Below, in pieces: positions 34,488 through 42,492 of a stretch of 64,000 nt of DNA. The notes under the pieces are model-generated. The model was not told the origin of the DNA. It searched no databases and worked only from the letters and a program-made list of their open reading frames with translations. Each line of letters opens with the position of its first letter. The stretch's first letter is position 1. The stretch comes from JAEYXS01 sp943367715 (GTDB lineage: Bacteria > Verrucomicrobiota > Verrucomicrobiia > Limisphaerales > JAEYXS01): positions 1 to 64,000 of the forward strand of contig CALRJY020000010.1 in assembly GCA_943367715.1 (NCBI GenBank), in the 5' to 3' direction. The position numbers and the translations under genes were made by a program.

Positions 34488-35414
34488 GTGAATCCTGAAC
34501 CCAAAACTGCTGCCAGTCTCACTCGCACCTTCATCACCACCTATCTGACCGTGCAAACCGTGGGAGTGTGTGGCGGCTCCGCCTGCATCGCCCTCTATGC
34601 CCATCCCGCCGGCACACCCTCTATCAGCGATGCTCCAACAGTTGTGATGGGGCTGGTGGGATTGGTGATCTTCGGTGCCCTCGCCACCTTCATTCCAGCG
34701 CTGCTGTATGTCGCCGCGCTGATCCCGGTCACCCGGCATGCTTTGTCTCACCAATGGCCGGCCTGGGCGCGCTACGCGATCTCTGTGGGGATCATGGCGT
34801 GTTTATTCTTCGTGTTCGTTAGTTTCACCGCACGACCGATTCCCGACCTGGCCACTCGCTTCCAGCCAGAAGCTCCTCTCGTCCAAAGGCCAGCCCTGAG
34901 CCTCAGTGAAATCCCCTTGCTCATCACCGCCCTCCTTGCTGGCGTCCTGGGTACCCGGACCTGCAACCGTATTCTTCAAGAAAAGAATTTGCGACGTGAG
35001 CCACTTGCGACCTCCTTCGCGCTTGCCTTGCTCACGGCTATCTCAAGCGGCTGCACCAGCGACCGTCTGTCCTCGCCCCCTGCCAGTGAAATCAATGCCT
35101 CCATCTGGCCTGCCATCAAACGCGCCGCGGAAGCTAAACGCTACTCGGAAGCCGCTCGCCTCGCCGTCCAAGAACTCTCCGGCGACTATCCCGACCGTAA
35201 ATACGCCCTGTGGAAATGGTGGGAGACCATGTTTGGAGAACGCAGCGACTACCTCACGATGAGCAAAGATTTCGGCAACAGCCTCTTCGCCCTCTATGAC
35301 CAATCTCCCGCTGAGACCCGCCACCTCATCGCCGATATATTTAACCGCCCCCACTTCGACACCTCCCGTCCCGCCGTCGATTTGCGCGCTGATATCGAAA
35401 GCCCTAAACGTTGA
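34488..35414 (+). CDS. multi-pass membrane protein fused to a lipoprotein-like domain
   Basis: A 308-residue open frame starting GTG 34488. Residues 12-185 contain about four hydrophobic helices (for example VVMGLVGLVIFGALATFIPALLY). After residue 168 the sequence reads LRREPLATSFALALLTAISS then GCTSDRL, which looks like an independent lipoprotein signal with Cys near 189. The remaining 120 residues are soluble. An in-frame TTG at 34989 could start a separate lipoprotein, so this may be two genes, one fused gene, or one gene with a late helix. I do not know a family for either half. Confidence 0.65.
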   Translation: MNPEPKTAASLTRTFITTYLTVQTVGVCGGSACIALYAHPAGTPSISDAPTVVMGLVGLVIFGALATFIPALLYVAALIPVTRHALSHQWPAWARYAISVGIMACLFFVFVSFTARPIPDLATRFQPEAPLVQRPALSLSEIPLLITALLAGVLGTRTCNRILQEKNLRREPLATSFALALLTAISSGCTSDRLSSPPASEINASIWPAIKRAAEAKRYSEAARLAVQELSGDYPDRKYALWKWWETMFGERSDYLTMSKDFGNSLFALYDQSPAETRHLIADIFNRPHFDTSRPAVDLRADIESPKR

Positions 35415-35447
35415 CCATCGAATCCGCTTTCACATCCATCGCCCTGC

Positions 35448-35542
35448 TTCCAGCCCAGAGGGCGAAAGAAAATAGCCCAGCGATTCATCGCTCGGGAAAT
35501 GCTGAAAACAAAACCGAGTCCCGTCAGGGACGACAGAAACTC
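35448..35542 (+). repeat. three-hairpin repeat, copy 2
   Basis: Stems GCCC/GGGC (loop aga), CCCAGCGA/TCGCTCGGG (loop ttca) and GTCCC-gtca-GGGAC. It begins 34 bases after the stop of the preceding gene. A short string, CGCGTTTTTTAGCATG followed by TTTCGCGGGC, at 35579-35604 recurs at 36415-36440. Confidence 0.8.
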
Positions 35543-35738
35543 CCGTTTCAATGCCAGCAGTGATCTCACTTTTCCTTTCGCGTTTTTTAGCATGTTTCGC
35601 GGGCTACCTTCCCTATTAGGTCCTGAAAGTCAGCTTGCCAAAAATTCCCCCACCTATCTTACTCAATCAAATGGATGCACCTTGCCAAGCCTCACCAAGC
35701 TGAGTTAGGCCAGCCCCACATCTAACGGAATACCTGTT

Positions 35739-36332
35739 ATGCTGCCGCTCGATTCGCCCCGCTGGGCCAAGCTCGAACACGCTTATGGATGCGCCGCCGA
35801 AGACACCTCAGCGCCCTCCGGCTGGAGTGCGGACGGCGGCTTTCGTGGCTATCAAACAATCCCCAACGTGATTCACTGCCTCCGTGGCATCGAGGCAAAT
35901 CCCGGGCGATTGCCCTCTTCCGCTTGGGAACCATGGGGGACGTTGGTATCTTCCCTCTGCCACCAAGGCACCATCTATCCCGCCTCGCTTGCCGCCGTTC
36001 CTCACATCATCGAGATTGGGATCCAATCAGCGGAAATGCAGGAGATCGACATCGGCTTTTTCCTGCTTCCCACTTTGATCGAGCAGTCCAGATTGGAAGG
36101 CCAGCACCCCGACATCGACGCCGACATACAGGCAGACTATCTGGCCTCCCTTTCCTGTCTTCACGATTTGGCGCATGCCGTTCGCGGCCACTCATGGCCC
36201 TCTGATTATGCCGCACTGGTCACTGCCGCAGTTTCCGTTTCCAAGGGACATTTACACTTGTCCAAGTGTTTGCTGGAGTGCAGTGAAGAGCGCCGTGTCC
36301 AAGAGGTGCTGCAATGGCTCCAGGAAAATTAA
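35739..36332 (+). CDS. HEAT-type protein resembling toxin-immunity proteins
   Basis: A 197-residue acidic helical protein. The start LDSPRWAKLEHAYGCAAED and the block PWGTLVSSLCHQGTIYPASL near 65-84 match a widespread family of small HEAT-like proteins that often occur singly or in arrays among polymorphic-toxin immunity genes. No toxin is next to it. The role as immunity protein is therefore an inference. A clear ATG starts the frame; the stop is followed by a gap of 187 bases containing the short TTTTTAGC repeat and no gene. Confidence 0.8.
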   Translation: MLPLDSPRWAKLEHAYGCAAEDTSAPSGWSADGGFRGYQTIPNVIHCLRGIEANPGRLPSSAWEPWGTLVSSLCHQGTIYPASLAAVPHIIEIGIQSAEMQEIDIGFFLLPTLIEQSRLEGQHPDIDADIQADYLASLSCLHDLAHAVRGHSWPSDYAALVTAAVSVSKGHLHLSKCLLECSEERRVQEVLQWLQEN

Positions 36333-36519
36333 GCCTGATCTCCAAGGAGAACCATCAACTCGTTCGTATTCTCCACCTGGCAGGTGAGCACGAAGTAAGC
36401 CCTCTCTCCCTTCCGCGCTTTTTAGCGTGTTTCGCGGGCAAACTCTCCCCGGCTATTCGCCTTGTCAAAACCCCTCCCCCGTCTCTTACTCGATAGCCAA
36501 ACACTACCTCACTCGCGCC

Positions 36520-37386
36520 ATGCCTCCCGTTCGCCAACGTTTCAAGCTCACCGGCAAAGACCTCTTCCTCTGCGACATGCGCCCCGGCTTCTCCGAAGAC
36601 GGCCTCGCCTGCCCCCTGCCGAAAGGTGACTACGAACTCACCATCGAGCCCGTATCCGACGACAAGAAGATGCGCGGCTTCCGTCTCCTTCGCGTCGGCG
36701 AGACTCCCACCTCAGAACAAAACAAAGGCACCGTTTCCCTCGACATGGCCCGCCTCGGCCTTCTGGATCGCAACGCCTTTCTCGCTCATTTCGCTGGCGA
36801 TGCCGAAGCCCTCTTCGACTGGTCCGCCGACGCCACCGACAGCAAAAGCAAAGCCTCCACGTGGGGCAATTTCATCCGTCACAAAAAATCCGGACTGGAA
36901 GCCCTCTACCTAAACATCGGTTCCGATTGCCAATGCTCCGTCCGCTTGCTCCGTTCCGGCAAGAAAACCGTCGGCCTCCGCGTCGTTCCCCAACCCCCTC
37001 CCGAGCGTTCCGCAGATACGCCCGGCTCCCGCTATTGGACCTGGGTGACCATCAAATGCGACGGCCTCGGCGACACCTGGGATTTCTGCGACGACCGGGA
37101 TTACGAGCCCGAACTGGAAGACGTCCTCGACAACGTGATGTTCGAGGTATGCTCTGATGAGGACAGCGATTCGAAGACAGCCCAGAATCGCCCGATCACC
37201 CACTACCACCCGCGATTCAAAGGCATCTCCCGCATCACCGTCCACACCGAGCGACGCGACGAGAAACGCAAACTCCTCCCCATCCCCAGTTCCTACAAGC
37301 TCCCGAAGTTAGGAGCCCGGACAACTCCACGGCAGCTAGCCGAAGCCATCTTTAACATCTTCGAAAACGCCCGCCTCTGGCACTGA
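36520..37386 (+). CDS. hypothetical cytosolic protein
   Basis: A 288-residue protein starting MPPVRQRFKLTGKDLFLCDM. It is acidic and Asp-rich with several Cys and Trp residues (TWVTIKCDGLGDTWDFCDDR near 176-195). No signal peptide, membrane helix or recognised family. ATG 36520 is preferred over an in-frame codon at 36427 because the added residues are not protein-like. The stop is followed within three bases by a three-hairpin repeat, as for the next gene. Confidence 0.75.
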   Translation: MPPVRQRFKLTGKDLFLCDMRPGFSEDGLACPLPKGDYELTIEPVSDDKKMRGFRLLRVGETPTSEQNKGTVSLDMARLGLLDRNAFLAHFAGDAEALFDWSADATDSKSKASTWGNFIRHKKSGLEALYLNIGSDCQCSVRLLRSGKKTVGLRVVPQPPPERSADTPGSRYWTWVTIKCDGLGDTWDFCDDRDYEPELEDVLDNVMFEVCSDEDSDSKTAQNRPITHYHPRFKGISRITVHTERRDEKRKLLPIPSSYKLPKLGARTTPRQLAEAIFNIFENARLWH

Positions 37387-37388
37387 CC

Positions 37389-37441
37389 TTCCAGCCCGGA
37401 GGGCGAAAGAAAATAGCCCAGCGATCCATCGCTCGGGAAAA
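37389..37441 (+). repeat. three-hairpin repeat, copy 3 (third hairpin missing)
   Basis: GCCC-gga-GGGC and CCCAGCGA-tcca-TCGCTCGGG are present. The GTCCC/GGGAC hairpin is absent. It begins two bases after the preceding stop codon. Confidence 0.8.
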
Positions 37442-37553
37442 GCTTTCCTGCCCTATTGCCCCTTCATCCCAGCCAACGTATCAATAAACCAAGAGCAAAC
37501 ATCAATCCTTGTGATAGATGATAAAGTGAAACACACGCCCTTTTTCACCCACC

Positions 37554-37982
37554 ATGCAAGACTACGTCCGGGAATTCTTCAGTCGCTTGCACGTCACTCA
37601 TCTGAAAGGGCGCGGTTACAAAAAAGTGCGCCACACTTTTTCACGCCCCATGGATGGCTACGCTGAGCGCATCCAGTTCCAAGGCAGCGCCTGGAATGAT
37701 TCCAACGGCCCTTGGCGTTTCTACATCAATTTCGGCATCGAGTTTCACGACTTGCCCTCCGTCGAACGCCGGGATTTTCCCGCCACCCATTGCTGGACCC
37801 GCATTGAACACATCTCCGCCGACGCCCCCAGCGAGTATGATTTGTCCGTCGAGAACTCCGCCGACCTTGCCAGCCGAGTTGCGTTCTATCTGGAAAGCGG
37901 AAGCCGTCACGTCCAGCAACACGTTCAGGAGATACGCAAATCCTACGACGCCCGCATTTTCCCTCCCTTTCCCCCAGCCTGA
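37554..37982 (+). CDS. DUF4304-like protein
   Basis: A 142-residue protein. HLKGRGYKKVRHTFSRP near 16-32, then RIQFQGSAWND and WRFYINFGIEFHDLP near 39-68, follow the DUF4304 pattern of a beta-rich domain. Members are frequent among bacterial toxin-immunity loci, but the function is unproven. It lies in the orphan-gene block between two repeat copies. Confidence 0.8.
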   Translation: MQDYVREFFSRLHVTHLKGRGYKKVRHTFSRPMDGYAERIQFQGSAWNDSNGPWRFYINFGIEFHDLPSVERRDFPATHCWTRIEHISADAPSEYDLSVENSADLASRVAFYLESGSRHVQQHVQEIRKSYDARIFPPFPPA

Positions 37983-37990
37983 CATTGACC

Positions 37991-38082
37991 TCCAGCCCGG
38001 AGGGCGAAAGAAAATAGCCCAGCGATTCATCGCTCGGGAAAAGCCATGAAAGAAGACCAAGTCCCGTCAGGGACGAAAGAAC
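37991..38082 (+). repeat. three-hairpin repeat, copy 4
   Basis: GCCC-gga-GGGC, CCCAGCGA-ttca-TCGCTCGGG and GTCCC-gtca-GGGAC, followed by GAAAGAA. It starts eight bases after the DUF4304 stop codon. Confidence 0.8.
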
Positions 38083-38194
38083 CTTGTCCTTAAAAACATC
38101 TGCCTACTTTGGAGATAGCTTCTAAACACTCGAACTTCGCGATCACAAGCCCTACACTAAAGCCAGTCCATCATATCATAACCGGCTGGCTCAT

Positions 38195-38689
38195 ATGAAA
38201 TGGCTCCAAAATCTCCTGCAACCTCACACCCGTCTGTTGGAAAACGTGACGCCTCGTGTTCAGCAGGTTTTCAAGCTTGCCCGGCAACACGCCGACCGTT
38301 TGGGGCATGACCTCATCTCCGTAGACCACTTTTGGTTGGGTTTGCTCGACCTGAACGAGGGTGTTGGCCTTCAAATGTTACGACACCACGGCATCGATCC
38401 GGCTGCCCTTCGCCACGAACTCGAAATCAGCATGGCAAAAGGGAACGCCACGGCCTCTTCGCTGGCCATCCCCATGACTGCGGCTTGCCGGGAAGTGCTG
38501 AATCTAGGGGCCCAGGACGCCGCCCAACTCCATGCGAAGTATTTCGGCACAGAACATCTGCTGCTCGGATTGCTTCAGACCGAAGCGTGCGCCAACCGCG
38601 CATTGCAAAAACAGACTGCTGACATGAAGTTACTGCGAAAAAACATAAAAACCTTTCTCACCTCCTCGCCCTCAGAAACTGCTGCATGA
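38195..38689 (+). CDS. stand-alone Clp N-terminal (repeat) domain protein
   Basis: A 164-residue protein consisting of two Clp-N repeats: VTPRVQQVFKLARQHADRLGHDLISVDHFWLGLL near 18-51 and MTAACREVLNLGAQDAAQLHAKYFGTEHLLLGLL near 93-126. In ClpA/ClpC this domain binds substrates and adaptors. Here no AAA+ ATPase follows, so it may act as an adaptor, a decoy or a partner of a Clp ATPase elsewhere. It heads a run of five tightly spaced small genes. Confidence 0.9.
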   Translation: MKWLQNLLQPHTRLLENVTPRVQQVFKLARQHADRLGHDLISVDHFWLGLLDLNEGVGLQMLRHHGIDPAALRHELEISMAKGNATASSLAIPMTAACREVLNLGAQDAAQLHAKYFGTEHLLLGLLQTEACANRALQKQTADMKLLRKNIKTFLTSSPSETAA

Positions 38690-38695
38690 CTTCCC

Positions 38696-39028
38696 ATGCG
38701 CCTCAAAATCACCCAACCCTACACCACCCAATATCCCGACCCGATCTCCTTCGACGCAGGCGCGATCCTAAAGGTCGAGCGTGGCGATGCCGTATACCCC
38801 GGCTGGTACTGGTGCCACGCCCCCTCTGGCAAAACCGGCTGGGTCCATCACTCTTTTCTGGCCGCCAGCTCCGGCACCACCACCAGCCTCCGCGCCTACT
38901 CCGCCAAAGAATTGACCGTCACCGGCGGAGAGCAAGGCGCTATCCTTCAACAACTCGACGGCTGGGCTTACATCCGCCTCGACACCGGCGCCGAAGGTTG
39001 GCTACCAACCAGCCACATCGACTATTGA
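38696..39028 (+). CDS. SH3-like (SH3b) double-domain protein
   Basis: A 110-residue cytosolic protein with two SH3-like modules. Residues 4-57 end in GWYWCHAPSGKTGWVHHSFL, and residues 62-110 end in WAYIRLDTGAEGWLPTSHIDY, both typical of bacterial SH3b folds. No signal peptide is present, so it is unlikely to be a cell-wall binder. It begins six bases after the Clp-N gene. Confidence 0.85.
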   Translation: MRLKITQPYTTQYPDPISFDAGAILKVERGDAVYPGWYWCHAPSGKTGWVHHSFLAASSGTTTSLRAYSAKELTVTGGEQGAILQQLDGWAYIRLDTGAEGWLPTSHIDY

Positions 39029-39032
39029 AACT

Positions 39033-39248
39033 ATGCTCGATAAATTCATTCCCCTCATCGAAGAGATCACCGCCGAAGGCGCGGTGGTCGTGGTCAAATG
39101 GGACGGCGAGCGAGCCGGCAAGAGATGCACGGTGGCAATCACCCGTCCCGGCTCGGATTATTTTTGGCGTCAAGACACGGATGACCTTGCGATGGCATTG
39201 GAATTGGCATTTTCCGACTATCGCACTCATTATCCCAAAGCCCTTTGA
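39033..39248 (+). CDS. 71-residue hypothetical protein
   Basis: A small acidic alpha/beta protein starting MLDKFIPLIEEITAEGAVVVVKWDGERAG. It starts four bases after the SH3b gene stop, which supports co-translation. No family recognised; the pattern of a helix followed by beta strands and WRQDTDDLAMALELAF near 44-59 is that of small immunity-like proteins. Confidence 0.75.
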   Translation: MLDKFIPLIEEITAEGAVVVVKWDGERAGKRCTVAITRPGSDYFWRQDTDDLAMALELAFSDYRTHYPKAL

Positions 39249-39254
39249 CACCCT

Positions 39255-39653
39255 ATGACCATCGATATCAACAAAAGGATCGGGCATCCCGAACTGGGGT
39301 CTGTTCAATTTGACGACGGAAAACCAGACCCTCTCCACCCCGGCATGAAAGAGTCACCTCCGAACTGGATCTGCCATCCTGACTCCCGCAACTCAGACTT
39401 CGAACTCCTCATCCCCGGCGACGCTCAAGGCCCCCACCATCTCGAGCTCGCCCTCGCCGCCTTCCGTAATCGCAAAACCATCGAAGAACAAGGCCAAAGA
39501 TTCGGCACCGGAAAACTCCAACTTTCCTGGATCGATCTCACGCAAACCCCACACACGGCCGCGTTCATTGATGACGATGAAACCTATGTCCTCTGGACCG
39601 GTCTGCTGGATTCCGATTGGAAAATCACCAAGTTCACCAAAGGAAACTGGTGA
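39255..39653 (+). CDS. 132-residue hypothetical protein
   Basis: An acidic protein (DFELLIPGDAQGPHHLELALAAF near residues 48-70; FIDDDETYVLWTGLL near 104). It begins six bases after the preceding stop. It looks like a folded beta-rich domain with a C-terminal Trp-rich segment. I recognise no family. Its position argues for membership in the same transcript as the Clp-N gene. Confidence 0.75.
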   Translation: MTIDINKRIGHPELGSVQFDDGKPDPLHPGMKESPPNWICHPDSRNSDFELLIPGDAQGPHHLELALAAFRNRKTIEEQGQRFGTGKLQLSWIDLTQTPHTAAFIDDDETYVLWTGLLDSDWKITKFTKGNW

Positions 39654-39683
39654 TAGATAACAACTAAACCAAATAGAAACCCC

Positions 39684-39920
39684 ATGAACCCAAAACTAGG
39701 ATACGCCGAGGTCAAAAACTATTTAGAGACCTACTCCACCGCAGAACCGCCCTACGACTTCAATGGATTGCTACACTTGGTGCTGGCAGGAGTGGAAAAC
39801 CTCCGTCAGAACGCCATCGATCAGGATCTTCCAGACTTTGCGCCCTCAATCAGCGATGAACAGGCTCATTTTTTACGCCGACTATTGGATCATCGCACAT
39901 CAGACAATGCCGAGCTGTAA
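39684..39920 (+). CDS. 78-residue hypothetical protein
   Basis: A small, mostly helical acidic protein starting MNPKLGYAEVKNYLETYSTAEPPYDFNGLL. It starts 30 bases after the preceding stop and ends the gene run. No family recognised. Confidence 0.7.
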   Translation: MNPKLGYAEVKNYLETYSTAEPPYDFNGLLHLVLAGVENLRQNAIDQDLPDFAPSISDEQAHFLRRLLDHRTSDNAEL

Positions 39921-40014
39921 TAAGAATCCACGGCTTTCCTCAACCTTAAACTTTAGACCTGAAACATGAGACTTATTCAGGCTGAAAACTGAACACTGAA
40001 AACTTGAAACTCTT

Positions 40015-41187
40015 TTATCCCTTGATCGCCCCAAACACTCCCTGCGATCCAAAGACCCGCGCGTGCTCGATCTGCACATACCGGTCCGTCATCCCCGCGA
40101 GGTAGTCACACACCGTCCGATGCCAGCCCAGCTTCCGCGACCGTTTGCGGGCCTGCGCTCCGATCTGATCATGATGCGCCAAATAATGGTTGAACATGTC
40201 CTCCAGCATCTTCACCGCGCGCAGGTTGGGTCCATGCACCACCGGATTGTAATAAAGATTCGCGTAGAGATATTCGCGCAGCTCGATGTTCAACGCGCGC
40301 CGCTTGTCGCTGTAACTCACCAGCGATTGCTCCTGCAGCCGCACATCATCCGCTGACTTCACCCCTGCCTCCACGATCCGCTTTTCCGTGGTGGTGACCA
40401 CATCACGCACTTGGTTGTCGATGATGCAACGGATCGTGAAATACCGCTGCCGCTCGTCATCCAGATCGCCGTGGAGCTTGTGTACTTCCTTCGCCGCCAG
40501 GGCCCAGATGCGCACTTCCTTCTTCAGCTTCTTGTCATCCAGCAGGCACGCCTCCAGCCCGTCATCCAGATCATGGCTGTAATACGTGATCTCATCCGCC
40601 AGATTCGCCACCTGCGCCTCCAGTGAGGACGACTTCGCATCGAACCCCTTGCGCTTGCTCGGATGATCGTAGCTCGTGTAGTGCTTCACCAATCCCTCCC
40701 GCACTTCCCAGCTCAAGTTGAGTCCCGGAAACCCCGGATATTTCTGCTCCAGCTCCTCCACGATGCGCAGGCTGTGACGATTATGCTCAAACCCGCCGTG
40801 CTCGATCATCAGCCGGTTCAGCACATCCTCGCCCTTGTGCCCGAACGGCGAATGCCCGAGGTCATGCGCCAGCGCGATCGTCTCCGCCAGATCCTCATTC
40901 AGCATCAGCGCCCGCGCGATGTTCCGGCTGATCGCCGCCACTTCCATCGTATGCGTCAGCCGCGTGCGATAATGATCCCCCTGCCCGTTGAGAAAAACTT
41001 GCGTCTTATACTCCAGCCGACGGAAAGCCCGTGAATGGATGACGCGATCGCGATCACGCTGATATTGGGTGCGCCATTCCGGCGGGGCTTCCTTGTACTT
41101 GCGCCCTCGGCTGTCGGCAGAGAACTGCGCATACGGTGCCAGCACCAGTCTCTCGCGCTTTTCCAGATCCTGAAGGCTGCAAGCCAT
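40015..41187 (-). CDS. dgt: deoxyguanosinetriphosphate triphosphohydrolase (dGTPase family)
   Basis: A 390-residue HD-domain enzyme that splits dNTPs to nucleoside and triphosphate. The HD site is H79 in RLTHTMEV, then H108-D109 in LAHDLGHSPFGH and a later Asp. RRLEYKTQVF near 56-65 and the long helical C-terminus match the short-type Dgt family. Such enzymes control dNTP pools and can act in phage defence. It follows ispH by 24 bases in the same direction. Confidence 0.93.
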   Translation of the reverse strand: MACSLQDLEKRERLVLAPYAQFSADSRGRKYKEAPPEWRTQYQRDRDRVIHSRAFRRLEYKTQVFLNGQGDHYRTRLTHTMEVAAISRNIARALMLNEDLAETIALAHDLGHSPFGHKGEDVLNRLMIEHGGFEHNRHSLRIVEELEQKYPGFPGLNLSWEVREGLVKHYTSYDHPSKRKGFDAKSSSLEAQVANLADEITYYSHDLDDGLEACLLDDKKLKKEVRIWALAAKEVHKLHGDLDDERQRYFTIRCIIDNQVRDVVTTTEKRIVEAGVKSADDVRLQEQSLVSYSDKRRALNIELREYLYANLYYNPVVHGPNLRAVKMLEDMFNHYLAHHDQIGAQARKRSRKLGWHRTVCDYLAGMTDRYVQIEHARVFGSQGVFGAIKG

Positions 41188-41211
41188 AGCCCTAAACTAA
41201 CGCCCAAACCC

Positions 41212-42441
41212 TTAAGGAGCCAGCAACTGCTGCACCGCCACGCCCTTGAGTTCGAAGATGCGGCGGATGGTGTCCTCGATCAAATTATTCGGGCAGGAGG
41301 CACCGGCCGTGATGCCCACGGTGATCTCCCCTTCCGGCAACCAGTTCTTCGTCTCCACTTCCTCGTTGATGTGCTGGTCCCAGTGGCTGATGTTGCTGGC
41401 CGATTCCATCTTGGCCGCGTTCTTGATGAAGAACGTCGGCAACACTTTCTCACCCATCTCCGCCAGATGCGACGTGTTCGAGGAATTGTAACCGCCCACC
41501 ACGATAAGCAGGTTCATCGGCTCCTTCAACATGCGCTGCAAAGCGTCCTGACGGTCTTGCGTCGCACCGCAGATCGTATCAAAGAAACGGAAGTGCTGGG
41601 CGAGATTGTTGATGCCGTATTTCTTTTCCAAGGCAGCCCGGATGCGGCGCTGCACTTCTTCCGTCTCCCCACGAAGCATCGTCGTCTGGTTCGCGACACC
41701 CACCGTCTTCAAATGCTGCTCCGGATCAAAGCCCGGTGAGTAAGCGCCCTTGAACTTCTCCAGAAACTCTTCCTTGCTGCCGCCGTTCAGGATGTAGTTG
41801 CAGACGTAATCCGTCTCTTCCAGCGTGAACACCACGAGGTAATGCCCCGTGCCGTAAGCCGTCGCCTGCGAGGTCGTCGCCTTCGTCTCCTCGTGCTTCG
41901 CTTTGCCGTGAATGATGCTCGTGACGGCTTCCTTGGAATACTGCCGCACCCGCTTCCACACGCTCATCACGTCGCCGCAGGTCGTATCCACGATCTGGCA
42001 GCCCTTATCCACGATCTTCTTGCGCGTGACCACTTCCGTGCCGAAGGCCGGGATGATGACCACATCTTCCGCCGAGAGCATGGTGATATCCGCATCCGTC
42101 GGATGCGGAGAAATCGATTTGATGCCCAAGTTCCGGATCTGGTCGTTCACTTCCGGGTTATGGATGATCTCACCGAGCAGATAAATCTTACGCGGTTCTG
42201 GGAAGACCTGCCGCGCGGCATAAGCCAGATCGATGGCGCGTTCCACGCCATAGCAAAAACCGAATTCCTTCGCGAGCTTGATGGTCAACATGCCCGGCGC
42301 GGACAGGACCCCGCCATTGGCACGGATGCGGTCCACCAATTCGCTACGGTAATGCGTGATCACCTGCGCTTGAACGGCTTCCATCACATCGGGCCGGCGC
42401 AGGTTGATCTTACCAGGAGCAGCAGGAGCTTGCGTTGACAT
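41212..42441 (-). CDS. ispH: 4-hydroxy-3-methylbut-2-enyl diphosphate reductase
   Basis: A 409-residue iron-sulfur enzyme, last step of the MEP isoprenoid pathway. Cluster cysteines are Cys63 in FGFCYGVERA, the Cys in DTTCGDVM and that in ASCPNN. The block HGKAKHEETKAT and the extra length belong to the plant/cyanobacterial IspH branch rather than the shorter E. coli type (about 316). It shares a strand with argF and dgt. IspF is encoded at the window end. Confidence 0.95.
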   Translation of the reverse strand: MSTQAPAAPGKINLRRPDVMEAVQAQVITHYRSELVDRIRANGGVLSAPGMLTIKLAKEFGFCYGVERAIDLAYAARQVFPEPRKIYLLGEIIHNPEVNDQIRNLGIKSISPHPTDADITMLSAEDVVIIPAFGTEVVTRKKIVDKGCQIVDTTCGDVMSVWKRVRQYSKEAVTSIIHGKAKHEETKATTSQATAYGTGHYLVVFTLEETDYVCNYILNGGSKEEFLEKFKGAYSPGFDPEQHLKTVGVANQTTMLRGETEEVQRRIRAALEKKYGINNLAQHFRFFDTICGATQDRQDALQRMLKEPMNLLIVVGGYNSSNTSHLAEMGEKVLPTFFIKNAAKMESASNISHWDQHINEEVETKNWLPEGEITVGITAGASCPNNLIEDTIRRIFELKGVAVQQLLAP

Positions 42442-42492
42442 ATCAGGTAACAGTGTAACACCCCGGCGCGTGGCGTCCAGCGCGGGAAAAAT

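Noticed and set aside
34286..38082. Integron cassette array with attC sites
   Set aside because: The repeats follow single genes in one orientation, but no GTTRRRY/RYYYAAC core sites and no integrase are visible.
34286..38082. CRISPR array
   Set aside because: Copies are 0.5-1.8 kb apart with genes between them, so there is no regular repeat-spacer pattern.
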